From Trichormus variabilis 0441 (GTDB lineage: Bacteria; Cyanobacteriota; Cyanobacteriia; Cyanobacteriales; Nostocaceae): DNA of 64,000 nt. A program made the translations under genes and the position numbers. Below are positions 24,985-35,600 of this stretch, in pieces. The notes beneath the pieces were generated by a model. The model was not told the origin of the DNA. It made no database searches and saw nothing but the letters and a program-made list of their open reading frames with translations. Positions within the stretch are counted from its first letter, which is position 1. The number at the start of each line of letters is the position of its first letter. The stretch lies in NCBI RefSeq assembly GCF_009856605.1, contig NZ_CP047243.1:1-64000 (forward strand). The letters run 5' to 3'.

Positions 24985-26526
24985 ATGAGTATACTTACTG
25001 ACTCCAATGAAACTAGTCATTTGCCGGACTCTTGTTCTAGCACTTTGGGAAAACAAAATTTTCATAATTCCTTATTTTCCGTGCCGGAGGCTTTTGAGTT
25101 CTCTTTAGTAGTGGTAAATGACTTGGTGTTTGCCAAAAGAGGCAAATATTTAACTGACGCTGAACTAGTTGTGATGCGGGGAGCGCTCAATAATTTAGAT
25201 TATGAGGAGATCGCCCACAACTCAAATTATACTGTGAACTATTTGCAGAGGTGTGTAGCTCCTCTGTTATGGGATACTCTTTCTGAAACTATTGGCAATG
25301 GCGATCGGGTAGGAAAGAAAAAACTGCGGCAAATATTAGAAGAACTTAACCAAAAGTATCATATCCAATCTCCTTTTGAGCCATATCTAACTTTATCCTC
25401 TAGTGATAATTCATCTTTAATCATTAGAGGGCAACTACCCGAAATATCTAACTTTTATGGACGAATACATGAACTCAACCTTCTTAAAGAATTGATTTTT
25501 AAGCATCGTTGCATAACACTTGTAGGGGTAGCTGGAGTCGGAAAATCCTCCTTAGCGACTAAATTAATAGTAGAATTAAGCAAGAAACCTCGACGGCAAT
25601 TTGATGCTTTAATTTGGAAATCACTATCTCATATTCCTTCACTTCCAGAGTTAACGCATGAGCTAATTGCTCTGATTCAACCATCTTTAATTCCTGAGTT
25701 ACCCTTATCTAGTTCTACACATAACTTGATTTCAATATTAATTCAACAATTGCAATCTTGTCCCTGTTTGCTAGTGCTTGATGGTTTTGAAGCTTTGTTT
25801 CAAAGAAGTAATTTTACAGAACGTCTCGAATATAGCATTTTTTTAAATCGTTTAATTGATGAAGCTTCTCCTAGTTGCTTACTTTTAACTACTCGAATTT
25901 TACCTGATGAGTTAAACATTCTCATCAAAAATAATCCATCTACTATTAAGGTTTTTAAAGTTAATGGACTAGATATAGATGCAGCGACACAACTTTTATC
26001 AGATTTAGGATTACAACAGGAAGAAAATTATCAATCTCTAATCAATACTTATTGGGGAAACCCTTTAGAGTTAAAAAATGTAGTTAGCCGAATTGAACGT
26101 TTCTTTAGTGGTAGCACTCTAAAGTTTCTAGAGAATAAAACTACTCTTATTAGCCTTCAACTTCAGACGATGCTTAATGAAATGTTCGGTCAGGTCTTAA
26201 GTGATCTTCAACGCCGGATTATGATCTGCATAACCGAGGATTTAGTCTTAACATCTCAGCCAATCAGTTTTGCTAAATTATTAACCCGATTAAGACAACT
26301 CCCTAATTTACCAGTGTCAACATCAGAATTGATAACAGATTTAGAAAAACTTGAAAGATTATCATTAATTGAAAGTGGAAAAGATAATACTACTAAAGAA
26401 ATTACTTTTACTCTGCAACCAGTCGTTAAAAAATATATTAATACAGATCCAGCAGGTTTAGTACATCCCTCTGAGCAGTTCACCCCCTATTCCACCACCA
26501 CTCAAAAAAATACTCATGCTCATTAA
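24985..26526 (+). CDS. NB-ARC (STAND) ATPase with vMAP-type N-terminal HTH
   Basis: A 513-residue protein. Residues 35-125 (LVFAKRGKYLTDAELVVMRG, NSNYTVNYLQRCVAPLLWDT) match the N-terminal HTH-like domain found before NB-ARC in many Nostoc proteins. Then comes an NB-ARC ATPase with FYGRIHELNLLKELI, P-loop GVAGVGKSSLA and Walker B CLLVLDGFEALF. It ends after the winged-helix part, without the WD40 or TPR repeats usually present, so it may be truncated or a short adaptor form. STAND proteins switch on signal binding; roles include regulation and antiviral defence. Confidence 0.8.
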   Translation: MSILTDSNETSHLPDSCSSTLGKQNFHNSLFSVPEAFEFSLVVVNDLVFAKRGKYLTDAELVVMRGALNNLDYEEIAHNSNYTVNYLQRCVAPLLWDTLSETIGNGDRVGKKKLRQILEELNQKYHIQSPFEPYLTLSSSDNSSLIIRGQLPEISNFYGRIHELNLLKELIFKHRCITLVGVAGVGKSSLATKLIVELSKKPRRQFDALIWKSLSHIPSLPELTHELIALIQPSLIPELPLSSSTHNLISILIQQLQSCPCLLVLDGFEALFQRSNFTERLEYSIFLNRLIDEASPSCLLLTTRILPDELNILIKNNPSTIKVFKVNGLDIDAATQLLSDLGLQQEENYQSLINTYWGNPLELKNVVSRIERFFSGSTLKFLENKTTLISLQLQTMLNEMFGQVLSDLQRRIMICITEDLVLTSQPISFAKLLTRLRQLPNLPVSTSELITDLEKLERLSLIESGKDNTTKEITFTLQPVVKKYINTDPAGLVHPSEQFTPYSTTTQKNTHAH

Positions 26527-26867
26527 ATCAATTCGCAATTCGCAATTCGCAATTACGTGTTTTAACGGGGATTTAAACCCCGCCACAACACTTGCGGCTT
26601 GATAGAAGCCGGGGACTTAAACCCCTACACTTTGTTAAACTCTTACAGATGCACTTCTATACACTAGATGGCAGCACATTACAGTTCATTGCTTATGTAC
26701 TACTGACGAACTCAAAGGGCAATTATCAAAAGCATTTGATGGCGCTTGCTCTTCAAATCATTAGTTAAGTAATTATAGGTTCGTGTTGAATGAACCTAAT
26801 CAATAAGTTTTCCCGCGTCAATCCCTACATCATGTTAATCTACCAGGGTTGGCTTAAGAAAAGAAAA

Positions 26868-26885
26868 ACCCTTACTCAATAGGGT
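26868..26885 (-). terminator. Weak terminator-like hairpin on minus strand
   Basis: Read on the minus strand, ACCCT and AGGGT form a five-pair stem with an 8-base loop and are followed by TTTTCTTTTC. It lies just past the 3' end of a short minus-strand frame (26899-27111), so it may end a minus-strand RNA that runs against the rep leader. The stem is short, so this is only suggestive. Confidence 0.3.
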
Positions 26886-27206
26886 AATTTTATCAAAGTT
26901 AACACAACAGGAGGTAATTTACTAAAGAATCAGCCTTTACCAGATGCGAAAAGACCCGAAGTTTTGTAAGATCAAGCTTGTCAATATTACGTAAATAGGA
27001 GAAAAGCAGAGAACACATAAAAATGTAGGCAAAACCTACTAAGGAGTAGAGCTTTGCCTGGAATCCGGACAATTGAATAACTTCAGAGCGAGGTTGATCT
27101 CGGACTGACAATGAAAGTGGGGTTTAAAGTTTGGCGACTTGCATTCCACTGACTTGTCAAAAAGATGCCACGCTGCTTTGCTTTGCCAATTATAGCTAAA
27201 AAGGGG

Positions 27207-27238
27207 AAGGTAAGGACAGGTTTTGCTGACCTTTTTTT
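27207..27238 (+). terminator. Possible attenuator in the rep leader
   Basis: AAGGT (27207-27211) pairs with ACCTT (27229-27233), and inside CAG pairs with CTG around a GTTTTG loop with a small bulge; seven T follow (27232-27238). It lies about 240 bases before the rep start on the coding strand, the position of a transcription attenuator. Confidence 0.35.
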
Positions 27239-27474
27239 GGCGAATTGGTGAAAAATTTTATATTTTTTTTAGTAAATTTTTGTAAAGCAGCATCATCAAT
27301 TCGCAACGCCCTACGGGTTCTTGCTACGCAATTTAGAGCTTCTCTACGTTTGCGTAGTGTGTCGCAGAAAGAGGCTGCGCCAATGGAACGAGGCTAACAC
27401 CCCAAGGCGAAAAGCAGCGAATTGAAATCAACTCTCTCTGAGACTTGAAAACCAAGTTATCGGAGGAATCTACC

Positions 27475-30400
27475 GTGAAAAATAACCAATACCCACAGTC
27501 GGGTATTGGGGATCAATTGCTGTCAAAAGAAATTGAATACCCCAATAATCTCACCGCCGCCGAGTACCACGAGCTAGCGGTGGGCAGCGCCATTCATCCA
27601 TCACTGATTGAGCGTAACTTTTCACATATTGAAGGTGAAACAGTTTACGAATACCTGTTCACTTCTCCTGAGATTCCGCGTAAAAATGCGGGTCGGGTGA
27701 CAGATGGATTCTTAAAAGCATATCTGCACCTACTAGCGGGAGGAATGTGGATATCGGGACTAGACCCGCAGCGTAACTGGCAACCGATGGAGTGGGGACG
27801 ATTCAAACCCTCCAACCCCCGCATGGATTGGGAAAAAGGCAAGCCAGTTAAGTACGAATCGCCGCCGAAAGTTGCCAACCGAGTAACTTACTTTGATGTA
27901 CCGGATTATATTTGGGGGTTGGTAGCTAAACGTTATAACATCAAGCGATATCACTCATCCCTCTCCCGCCGATTACAAGATAAACTCCGCGCACTGATAT
28001 TCTGGGAATGGGTAATCGCTAACCCGCAAATTCCCGTCATACTTTGCGAGGGTGAGAAGAAGGCCGCTTGTTTATTGTCACTGGGATTTGTAGCGATCGC
28101 ACTCCCCGGTATTTGGAACGGACGGGTAGGACGTAGGGATTTCGACGAGAGACTACATCCAGACTTGCTACCACTAGCGCAGCCGGGGCGGAAGTTTCAA
28201 ATTTTGTTCGACTACGAGACAAAGCTAAAAACCCGTTGGTCAGTTTATCAGGCAACAGTTCGCACGGGCAAAGCGATTGAAGCGGCAGGATGTGTGTGCG
28301 AGATAATTCAATTGCCAGGGCCAGAGAAAGGTGTGGATGATTTCGTGGTGGCGCGAGGTGAAGATGCCAATGCACTGCTAACCGCGATCGCTCATGATGC
28401 GCTTTCTCTTAAAGATTATCAGCAATCATTTTTCGTCAAGCATCGCGGGCTAAGGAAGTACAAACCAGATTTGGTTGTGAATGAACGCTACCTAACCCAA
28501 GCACTTGTAGTTGAGGATGAACTAACCGACGCACCGCAGCCACCAGTAGAAAGTATCGTCCAGTTAGAACAAAATAATATTGTTTATGAAGATGATACAC
28601 AACAACTATTACTAGAGTTTTTCCCACCAACACCGAATATACAACCGCAAATATTACCTCGAAAGGTCACACCAACCGAAACTCAAATTAACGCTCCTGT
28701 TGGTAAAAACCGGAGATTACTGTTACCAAAATCAGGATTAGTTGGTTTGAAAAGCGGTATGGGAACAGGCAAAACCGAGTTGATGGCTTGGTGGCGCGAG
28801 ATTTACCCCACCCAACGATTTCTCAACAATGGGCATCGGGTCAATTTACTCAAAAATTTAGCCCAGCGCTTGAAAACTCTCATGTATTCTGAAGTTGGTC
28901 ATGTAGGAATGGCTAAGGCTATTGCCCTGTCCATTACCATTGATAGCCTTTATAAATTAAATACCGAAGCCCTAACCTATGGGTGCGTCTTCATCGATGA
29001 GGCTTGCCAGTATCTCACCCACCTATTACTAAGTAAGACTTGCAAAGAACATCGTGCAGAAATTTTAGAGGTTCTACAGTATATTGTCTACAATTGCCCT
29101 TTAGTCATCATTGCTGACGCGCATTTAGATGATATTACCATCGACTTTTTTCGCGCCATGCGCCCTGTTGGTGAACAACCATATGTTGTGGAAAACCAAT
29201 GGCAAAACGGCGATCGCACTATCTACTGGTATGAGGGAGATAATTCCTCAGCCTTGGTGGCCAAAATATCTGCGGCGGTGATGACTGGACAGAAAGTTAT
29301 GGTGGTTTCTGACTCTAAACGATTTATTAAGAAACTTGAAAAGTCACTATTGACTTTACAAACTGTGGTACAGTCCGATGCGAGTCCTGGGGTTGACATT
29401 AACCCAATATCTAATTCTCCACCACCTCAAAGCCGAAGCAATTTACGAGTTTGGTCAATTCATTCTGATAATTCAGGCAGCGAGGAAAATGTAGCCTTCA
29501 TCAAAGACATCACCAACGCCATCAAGAATATAGATATCCTCCTCACTTCTCCCAGCCTGGGGACTGGGGTTGACATCTCGCAGTATCACTTTGATGCAGT
29601 GTTTGGTGTATTTCACGGAGTTTCGCAGACAGCCACCGAATGCGCTCAACAGCTTTGGAGGTATCGCCCAAAAGTCCCGCTTCACGTTTGGGTGGCCCCT
29701 AAACCCCCATTTGGATACCTCGACACTAACCCGACTAAGATTAAAGAACGGCTGCTACAAACTAACGAGATTACGGCTTTCTTACTGCGGATTGACCGAG
29801 AAACAGGTAAGCGCGGGGCTGAAAAAGACTGGGCGCTTGAGGCTTACTGCAAAATCAAATCTGCTCGTCATCAGTCGATTAATAACTTACGCACCGACTT
29901 ACGCGAATTGTTGAAGCAGATGGGCAATCAAATTGTACCAGTGGGTGACGAGCTTGATGCCCCAGCTTGGGAATTACTCAAAACTGCGGCGGACGCTCTC
30001 GATACTGCTCATCATCATGCCGTCGCCAAGGCCAACAACATTTCCAAAAGTGAGTATCGCGCTCGTCAAAGCAAGGATTACCTCTCACCCGAAGAAGTCT
30101 ACGAGTGTGAGAAGTTCCGCATCCATGATTCCTACGGTATGGAAGTTACGCCAGAACTTGTTGAGCAAGATAACGGTGGTCGGTTGGTTGGAGCGATCGC
30201 TGCCCTCGAAGCCATCCTTTCACCACCAAGCGAAACCATTGATGATAACGGTAAACAGTACCCTATACCACCTGATCTTGTCACCAATAAAGATAGAGCC
30301 GAACGAGACAAATTACCATTCTGTATGGACTGGGGCAATTATTCGGCGCGTTGGCTGGCACGTTTTAACCTGGGGCTGCACCACATCCTGACTCGACTTG

Positions 30401-31158
30401 TCGCTCTTGAGGAAGTTACGGCGGACGACCAACAGCTATTGAATATGTCGGCGATCGCCGTTGATTGCGCTGCCCACATCAAAGCCATCCTTGGCTTTAC
30501 TGTCCCGCCTGACCCCAAACCGATTTGGTTGCTGGGAATCTTGCTTGACCAACTGGGACTGAAGCTGACTTATCGCAAGCAGGGGCCACGGGGTCAACAG
30601 GTGAAACTGTTCTCTCTTGCCAAGAAAGAATTAGATTTTGCATTACAAGTGATTGGTCACAGGCAAGCCAAAAGAGCCGAAAATCAAGCACAACAAGAGG
30701 CATGGGGGCAGGGAGCGGGGAGCATGGGGGAGAATTTCATCTCTAACACTCAAGACTTAGAATCAAATAGTTGCAACAAAGGTGCAATCTCTTTCCCCCT
30801 GCCCCCTGCCCCCTGCGCCTCTGCCTCTTCGGTATTCACCCCCCCCATAAATGGTATAGGAAATTCCCCTTATCAGGAGGGGGAGACTACAGCCTCCGAG
30901 TTAGAGAATCAGGGGATAGATGAGGATTCACTGATTGATAGAACCACCGTACTTCACTGCGTGGAAATGCTGCGTTCTGGTATTTCTCAAGGACTAGAAG
31001 CAGTCAAAGGCATTCTCCGACGTTGGGGTGCTGACTTGCGGTGGATGGTCGTGCTGGAGTGGGAAGCGATCGCAGAGGCTGAGGTGCGATCGCTCGAAAC
31101 GTCTGTGCCGGAATTGTACTCGCTGCTAAGTGAAGATGTGTTGCCGATGGAGGCATAA
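27475..31158 (+). CDS. DUF3854 (Toprim-like)/helicase plasmid replication protein
   Basis: A 1227-residue protein. GTG 27475 is chosen because GGAGG lies 8 bases upstream; TTG 27445 has no such site. The N-terminal DUF3854 domain has the Toprim-like motifs ILCEGEKKAACLLS (about residue 191), ILFDYETK and GVDDFVV. A helicase-like ATPase follows with Walker A GLKSGMGTGKTE (about 428), DEAC (about 506) and the late motif WSIHSDN ... ECAQQLWRYRPK. This domain pair is that of large-plasmid initiators described in cyanobacteria (CyRepA-type, from memory). It is followed closely by a recombinase. A GC-rich repeat is inserted in frame near residue 1080. Confidence 0.8.
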   Translation: MKNNQYPQSGIGDQLLSKEIEYPNNLTAAEYHELAVGSAIHPSLIERNFSHIEGETVYEYLFTSPEIPRKNAGRVTDGFLKAYLHLLAGGMWISGLDPQRNWQPMEWGRFKPSNPRMDWEKGKPVKYESPPKVANRVTYFDVPDYIWGLVAKRYNIKRYHSSLSRRLQDKLRALIFWEWVIANPQIPVILCEGEKKAACLLSLGFVAIALPGIWNGRVGRRDFDERLHPDLLPLAQPGRKFQILFDYETKLKTRWSVYQATVRTGKAIEAAGCVCEIIQLPGPEKGVDDFVVARGEDANALLTAIAHDALSLKDYQQSFFVKHRGLRKYKPDLVVNERYLTQALVVEDELTDAPQPPVESIVQLEQNNIVYEDDTQQLLLEFFPPTPNIQPQILPRKVTPTETQINAPVGKNRRLLLPKSGLVGLKSGMGTGKTELMAWWREIYPTQRFLNNGHRVNLLKNLAQRLKTLMYSEVGHVGMAKAIALSITIDSLYKLNTEALTYGCVFIDEACQYLTHLLLSKTCKEHRAEILEVLQYIVYNCPLVIIADAHLDDITIDFFRAMRPVGEQPYVVENQWQNGDRTIYWYEGDNSSALVAKISAAVMTGQKVMVVSDSKRFIKKLEKSLLTLQTVVQSDASPGVDINPISNSPPPQSRSNLRVWSIHSDNSGSEENVAFIKDITNAIKNIDILLTSPSLGTGVDISQYHFDAVFGVFHGVSQTATECAQQLWRYRPKVPLHVWVAPKPPFGYLDTNPTKIKERLLQTNEITAFLLRIDRETGKRGAEKDWALEAYCKIKSARHQSINNLRTDLRELLKQMGNQIVPVGDELDAPAWELLKTAADALDTAHHHAVAKANNISKSEYRARQSKDYLSPEEVYECEKFRIHDSYGMEVTPELVEQDNGGRLVGAIAALEAILSPPSETIDDNGKQYPIPPDLVTNKDRAERDKLPFCMDWGNYSARWLARFNLGLHHILTRLVALEEVTADDQQLLNMSAIAVDCAAHIKAILGFTVPPDPKPIWLLGILLDQLGLKLTYRKQGPRGQQVKLFSLAKKELDFALQVIGHRQAKRAENQAQQEAWGQGAGSMGENFISNTQDLESNSCNKGAISFPLPPAPCASASSVFTPPINGIGNSPYQEGETTASELENQGIDEDSLIDRTTVLHCVEMLRSGISQGLEAVKGILRRWGADLRWMVVLEWEAIAEAEVRSLETSVPELYSLLSEDVLPMEA
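30711..30826. repeat. GC-rich inverted repeat inserted in frame in the rep gene
   Basis: CATGGGGGCAGGGAGCGGGG (30711-30730) faces CCCCCTGCCCCCTGCCCCCT (30795-30814). These words belong to a repeat family common between Nostoc genes. Here it is read through as a low-complexity linker (WGQGAGSMGE ... FPLPPAPCASAS) between the ATPase part and the C-terminal helical region, without breaking the frame. Confidence 0.65.
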
Positions 31159-31222
31159 GCATGATCGCCTTGTCTCCTTCTGCGAGAAAATTACTTATGA
31201 GAATTACATTTCTGATAAGTAA

Positions 31223-32185
31223 ATGTCTCGCCCAAGAGTCCAATCCTTGCTTTTGACTACTCCGCCGCCAGTGACCCTTCACCCGGCAGCCGTCTACTTG
31301 GCTGGGCTGGCACTAGGGTCGAGACTCACCATCGAACAAGCGCTCAATGCGATCGCCCGACTAATTTCCAATGGGGAGTGTGATGCTTATACGCTCAATT
31401 GGGCAGCTTTGCGCTATCAGCACACGGCGGCGATTCGTACTGCCTTAATGCAGAAATACGCCCCAGCGACAACGAATAAAATGCTGTGTGCATTGCGTCG
31501 CGTACTCAAAGAAGCACTGCGACTGGAATTAATGGATGCTACGGATTACGCCAAGGCTGTAGATTTCAAAAATGTAAAAGTCAAAAGAAAACTCAGAGGT
31601 AGAGCGTTAACATCGGCAGAAATTGCCGCACTGATAGAGGTATGTCTTTGTGACCCCACACCGTGCGGTGTCAGAGACGCAGCTTTGATTGCCATACTGC
31701 GCGGTGCTGGGGTAAGACGGGCAGAGGTGGTGAATTTGGAGTTGAGAGACTTGAGCAGTAACGGCGCTTTGGAAATTCGACAAGGTAAAGGAGATAAAGA
31801 CCGCACAGTATATCTGCCAACGGCGGCAATGGCATTGGTAGAAGATTGGCTACGGGTAAGAGGTCGCAAAACAGGAGCGCTGTTATGTCCGATTCGCAAA
31901 GGCGGACAAGTACAACTAAGGAGGATGACCCCACAGGCGGTACTGCTAATTGTACGTAAACGCGCCAGCGAATCAGGGGTAGAGTCCTTTTCCCCTCATG
32001 ATTTTCGCCGGACGTTTTGCTCAGACTTGTTAGATTCTGGTACAGATATTGTCACTGTTCAGAAATTAGCCGGACACGCCTCGCCTGCAACCACGTCCAA
32101 GTATGACCGTCGCGGGGAAGAAACTAAACGTCTTGCTGTGGAAAACTTAAGTATCCCTTACACTCCTCGTCAAAGCAATTTGTAA
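31223..32185 (+). CDS. Tyrosine recombinase (XerC/D-like integrase)
   Basis: A 320-residue protein with an N-terminal core-binding SAM-like domain and a complete catalytic set: R in GAGVRRAEVVNL, K in GKGDKDRTVYLP, H-x-x-R in SPHDFRRTF, H in LAGHASPATTSKY and the nucleophile Y in that last motif. It starts 65 bases after the rep gene on the same strand. A likely role is resolution of plasmid dimers or integration; the neighbouring rep gene favours multimer resolution (inference). A remnant of a second recombinase follows at 32206-32394. Confidence 0.88.
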   Translation: MSRPRVQSLLLTTPPPVTLHPAAVYLAGLALGSRLTIEQALNAIARLISNGECDAYTLNWAALRYQHTAAIRTALMQKYAPATTNKMLCALRRVLKEALRLELMDATDYAKAVDFKNVKVKRKLRGRALTSAEIAALIEVCLCDPTPCGVRDAALIAILRGAGVRRAEVVNLELRDLSSNGALEIRQGKGDKDRTVYLPTAAMALVEDWLRVRGRKTGALLCPIRKGGQVQLRRMTPQAVLLIVRKRASESGVESFSPHDFRRTFCSDLLDSGTDIVTVQKLAGHASPATTSKYDRRGEETKRLAVENLSIPYTPRQSNL

Positions 32186-32205
32186 TTGACAATCTTTTAG
32201 CTTTT

Positions 32206-32394
32206 GCAATTAACAACCAAATTGCACTTAAGTACCATTGGCTGTGTCACGCACACGTCACTCACGCCATTGAGCGGGGGACGAATCCAACTTTAGTCAA
32301 AAAAACGCTAGGACACAGCAGTTTAGCCATTACCGACTGTTATCTCAAAGCCAAGCTCAACGATAATATTTCTTTAAAATTAATGGACGTTTAA
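32206..32394 (+). pseudogene. C-terminal remnant of a second tyrosine recombinase
   Basis: After the complete recombinase the + strand reads KYHWLCHAHVTHAIERGTNP, TLVKKTLGHSSLAITDCYLK and then a stop at 32394. These are the last two catalytic boxes (H-x-x-H instead of H-x-x-R, then LGH and the Tyr) of a phage-type integrase. The catalytic arginine position is changed and everything upstream is missing, so it is a relic. Together with 31223-32185 it shows repeated recombinase acquisition beside rep. Confidence 0.75.
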
Positions 32395-32586
32395 AGCTAA
32401 TTGGGTTGTGTCTCACCATAAAACAAGACAAAAGTCAATGCCCTTATTTTTATCTTACTGAACTAATCACAAAAATATTTATACTGATAAACGATGGCAG
32501 AGATTGTATACCAATCAAAAAGCTTGCTGATACTGTATTTGTTTTTTAGCTACTTAGAAGTCAAATGTTAGCAATATTATACTAGT

Positions 32587-32621
32587 ACTTTCGTGCTATT
32601 TTTTTTAGTACTAAAGTGTCT
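32587..32621 (+). promoter_or_regulatory. 35-bp operator-like motif, copy A (virB operon)
   Basis: A 35-base quasi-palindrome: ACTTTCGTGC, a T tract, then GTACTAAAGT and GTCT. It lies 66 bases before the VirB2-like start codon at 32687. Copies of the same length and spacing occur at 56946-56980 and, inverted, at 60375-60409. The outer arms ACTTT and AAAGT, the run of eight T and the final CT are conserved. Confidence 0.6.
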
Positions 32622-32686
32622 CACTCTTGAAATTGACTTATTTAACAATGTGCGTATCCCTCAAACAAATCGTTCAGGAGAACGAG

Positions 32687-35600
32687 ATGCGTACAAACTA
32701 CCCATATCCCGAAAGTTTTTCCACTTCAGCAACCGTAACACTTCCCCCTGGCTCTAAGGATGAAAAAGCGAAAAAAAGGACACTTGCACTCATGGGAGTG
32801 ACTGGTGTGCTGATGATTGCAGAGATGTCCGTCCACAATATATTGATGGGTGGATTTATGATTGGTGCGGCTATGATCATTGCCTTGCCGAAACAGTCTC
32901 AAGCGTTATTCACTAATTTTGACAAAATACAGCGAAAGTATGGAGTTAACCTCTATGCTGTTTTGTTTGCATTGTTAGCAGTGGTTTGTGTGCTAGATTT
33001 TGCATCTGCTCCAGCTAATGCTCAGTTTTTTAATGGCGCTCAAACTTGGATGAAAACCGCTTTTAGCCGTGCAGGAGGTGGAGGTGCTGGAAACCAAATA
33101 GAAACAGTTATTAATTTATTTTTCAATGTATTAAGAGGGTTATTCCTTTTATATGTTGGTATTAGTTTAGTTCGCATCATTCAAGCAGCCCGAAATGATG
33201 AAGATTGGGTGCGATTCGTTTAACTGAAACCAGTAGAAATACTGGGGGATAGTTAGCTTGGTTTAAAACCATGACAACTGAATGATCATGTAGGTGAAAG
33301 TCCTACTCCGTAAGTGCAACGGTAAAAGCACTTCCCCTATTCGGGAGACTGGTTATCAAACGAGTAAAGCGGGGAAGAAGGGCAGACTTCTGAGAGCCGT
33401 ACTCAGCAACCTGTCTAGCAAGAACCCATGAGTAACTATATGTGAAGACGCGATTGAACCATCGTTACGTCGGATGGGCAACGACGGCTAATCAGCCCAA
33501 GCCAAAAGGCAAGGAAATAGGGAACTGGCGATTCCAGTCTCGACCAGTCAGCACTTCCCTCTAAACCCGGTGGAGAGCGTCACTCTAAAGGTTCAATCAA
33601 TGGTCATTCGGAACGAAGTAATCCATCTATGCGCTCTTGAGTTTTTAGCACTCAAGTAGGGAACCACCCACAAGCCATAAATGGAAGGGAATGTGTCAAA
33701 AGCCAAAGCCCAGAGTAATGCCTGGGATATGCAGACAGACACACGACATTTTGGAAGGTATAGTCTCCACTAGCAGTAATATGTCTAAAGCCGAACCACA
33801 GTTCAGGATGGAATCAGAACAAGACAAACCGCACAAACCCCGAATTGACCCGACCATTCAATGGCAGTCCATTCCCTGGAAGAAGCTGGAACGTCGAGTT
33901 TACAAGCTGCAAAAAAGAATATACCAAGCCGCGAATCGTGAAGATGTCACTACAGTTCGCCAGCTTCAGAAAACCCTACTCAAGTCCTGGTCAGCAAAAT
34001 GTATTGCGGTCAGAAAGGTAACTCAGGATAATCAAGGGAAAAAGACGGCTGGGGTAGATGGTGTCAAACTATTAACACCCCACCAACGTTTGCAACTGGT
34101 TAAACGTCTCAAACTCTCTTCCAAAGCAAATGCTGTGCGAAGAGTCTGGATACCAAAGCCTCTAACCCAAGAAAAAAGACCTCTGGGTATTCCCACAATG
34201 TATGACCGTGCATTGCAAGCCTTAGTCAAAATGGCACTAGAACCCGAATGGGAAGCACGTTTTGAACCTAATTCTTATGGCTTTCGACCAGGGCGTTCGG
34301 TGCATGATGCAATTAGTGCAATTTATCTTAATATCAAGCAAAAGGCAAAGTATGTGCTAGATGCTGATATTTGCAAGTGCTTTGAACGCATCAACCATGA
34401 AGCATTATTGACAAAACTGAACACATTTCCCAGCCTACGCCGTCAAATCAAAGCATGGCTCAGGGCTGGGGTGTTAGATGGAGATAGTTTATTTCCTAAC
34501 CTGGAAGGGACACCACAAGGAGGCGTTATATCTCCTTTGCTGGCAAATATTGCCTTACATGGGTTAGAAAATCAGATTAAGATGGCATTTCCGCGAATAG
34601 ACCGCAAAATTAATGGTAAGAAGCGGACAATTCGACCACCAGCCTTAATCAGATATGCAGATGACTTTGTGGTCATCCATGAAGACCTCTCCATAGTTCA
34701 AAAATGTCAAACTCTAATTGCTGATTGGTTAAAAGGCATCGGACTAGAGTTAAAACCAAGTAAAACATCTTTAACTCATACTTTCCAATCTTATGAAGGA
34801 AAATTGGGTTTTGACTTTCTCGGATTTCATATTAGGCAATATCCCGTAGGAAACTACCTAAGTGCCAAAAATTCGTATGGTCAGTTACTTGGATTTAAAA
34901 CCCTGATTACTCCAAGCAAGGATAAGTTGAAACAGCATTTGCTTCACATCGCCCGAATAATTGACACCCATGCTCTCTCTCCACAAGAAACTCTCATCAG
35001 TAAATTAAATCCTGTGATCAAAGGGTGGGCAAACTTTTATTCTATCGGTGTCAGTAGCAGAGCTTTTTCAAAAGCGGACTTTTTAACTTATCAAAAACTG
35101 CGTGCTTGGGCTACTAATAGATGTACTCACAGTAGTAAGCACGAAATTGCTAACAAATACTGGAGAGTAGCTCAAACAAATAAATGGTGTTTTAGTACAC
35201 CTGATGGTCATCAGCTTATTAAGCACAGTGATACCAAAATTATCAGACACGTCAAAGTGAAAGATAATCGCAGTCCCTACGATGGAGATTGGGTTTACTG
35301 GAGTTGCAGAATGGGTCATCACCCAGAAGCGCCTACAACAGTTGCAACTTTATTAAAAGAGCAACAAGGTAAATGCGCTCATTGCGGACTCTTTTTCCGT
35401 GATGGAGATTTGATGGAAGTTGACCATGTTATTCCTAAATCTAGAAAAGGGAAAAACTCTTACAACAACCTCCAATTACTCCACCGCCATTGTCACGATA
35501 CTAAAACTGTTACAGATGGGTCAATCTCACGTTCAGTTTTAACACAGGATTATCTAGAGGCTCATCCCTTTTAAATATCTCTGAGTCAAAAGCGGTACTT

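Larger units (their letters stand above)
26527..27474. other. Leader and control region upstream of the replication gene
   Basis: This 948-base stretch holds a heptamer repeat (AATTCGC three times, 26529-26553), a hairpin CGGGGATTTAAACCCCG (26566-26582), a minus-strand terminator-like site near 26868, a + strand terminator-like hairpin at 27207-27238, and a GCGTAGTGTGTCGCAGAAAG-type repeat (27350-27372). A 70-codon minus frame (26899-27111, TTG start, one hydrophobic segment) is possible but weak. The arrangement is what a plasmid copy-control leader with a counter-transcript could look like; an origin may also be here. Confidence 0.4.

Noticed and set aside
26899..27111. 70-residue membrane protein on the minus strand upstream of rep
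   Set aside because: TTG start without ribosome site and weak composition; only the terminator-like site after it is noted.
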